From contig JACPQF010000064.1 of NCBI GenBank assembly GCA_016190625.1, positions 1 through 32,641 on the forward strand: a DNA stretch of 32,641 bases, in the 5' to 3' direction. Below the pieces are notes generated by a model, which was not told the origin of the DNA, made no database searches, and worked only from the letters and a program-made list of their open reading frames with translations. A program made the position numbers and the translations under genes. Below, one piece after another: positions 32,383-32,641 of the stretch (within the stretch, counting starts at the first letter, position 1; each line of letters starts with the position of its first letter). The DNA comes from Chloroflexota bacterium (lineage in GTDB: Bacteria > Chloroflexota > Dehalococcoidia > JACPQF01).

Positions 32383-32641
32383 TCACTCCCGCTCCGGAGT
32401 TTCCAGACAATCTGCGCTTTCCCGCTTGGATGCTACCTGACCCAAACCAATGCATACTGGCACAATATCATATAGCTATAAACAGCCAGTTCTTCCGATA
32501 GTGTTACCGGCGGAATTGTGTGCCGTCGAGTCGGCAGGGATAGTGCGCGGCCGGGTCTGGGTGATTATGGTTTCGCCCGTACTTTTGTACGGGCGCTAGT
32601 GGGAATGCCGATGGGCTGTCAGGGTCTTGGAGAAGAGCCTC
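32383..32641. other. Right-end non-coding stretch with small hairpins
   Basis: No gene is visible on either strand. Two perfect hairpins occur: tgccg-tcgagt-cggca (32521-32536) and cgcccgtac-tttt-gtacgggcg (32574-32595). The second is a compact 9-bp stem of the kind seen in dispersed repeats. The remaining sequence shows nothing I can name. Confidence 0.5.

Overview
The window looks like a chromosomal segment of a GC-rich, uncultured member of the Chloroflexota. This rests on several converging signs rather than one marker. There is a Tad pilus operon of monoderm type with no secretin. Three secreted proteins carry the '[LV]YLP[LV]xx[RK]' motif that I associate with Chloroflexota exported proteins. 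T/P-rich linkers join extracellular modules, a CPHLGL...HRC...FC...C cysteine-cluster protein and a small beta-sandwich protein (DUF6941-like) are present, and GC-rich palindromic repeats are scattered between genes. These family calls are recalled from knowledge and were not searched.

Layout. The left edge (1-76, minus) is the N-terminus of an IS630-like transposase, followed by a secreted seven-bladed YVTN beta-propeller (137-1168, plus). A 280-bp spacer with two palindromic elements leads to a lone quinol-type nitric oxide reductase (minus) and a divergent MidA-like methyltransferase (plus). From 15903 down to 5099 (minus) lies one long Tad/Flp operon: three Flp pilins, CpaA prepilin peptidase, two TadE pseudopilins, a TadG-like protein, CpaB, CpaE, TadA ATPase, TadB, TadC and a TPR/Cys-cluster membrane protein. 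Most genes overlap by ATGA or sit within a few bases, while the pilin genes are separated by hairpins, one of them a good intrinsic terminator or attenuator. Upstream and in the same direction are three large polytopic membrane proteins of the YfhO/GT-C type (15985-22253), probably for surface glycan or lipid-linked sugar chemistry. One carries an in-frame palindromic repeat insertion. A DUF6941-like small protein follows.

At 22741 a textbook sigma-70 type promoter (TTGACA-17-TATAAT), whose spacer is filled by a perfect 16-bp inverted repeat, drives a 2074-residue secreted Rhs/teneurin-like protein with a metal-site-less cupredoxin module and a 128-residue variable tip. A repeat-rich non-coding stretch (29121-29840) separates it from a secreted VWA protein. 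Next comes a 73-residue Cys-rich peptide whose last five cysteines closely resemble the squash-inhibitor (knottin) framework, preceded by its own promoters. The right end has an orphan, 5'-truncated HepT (DUF86/HEPN) gene that the ORF track misses.

Together the window is a cell-surface region: pilus assembly, glycan/membrane enzymes and large secreted polymorphic proteins, with NO reduction as the only clear metabolic gene. The most novel candidates are the knottin-like peptide, the nested palindromic operator in the tad operon, the palindrome-in-spacer promoter of the rhs gene, and the repeat inserted in frame into a membrane enzyme.
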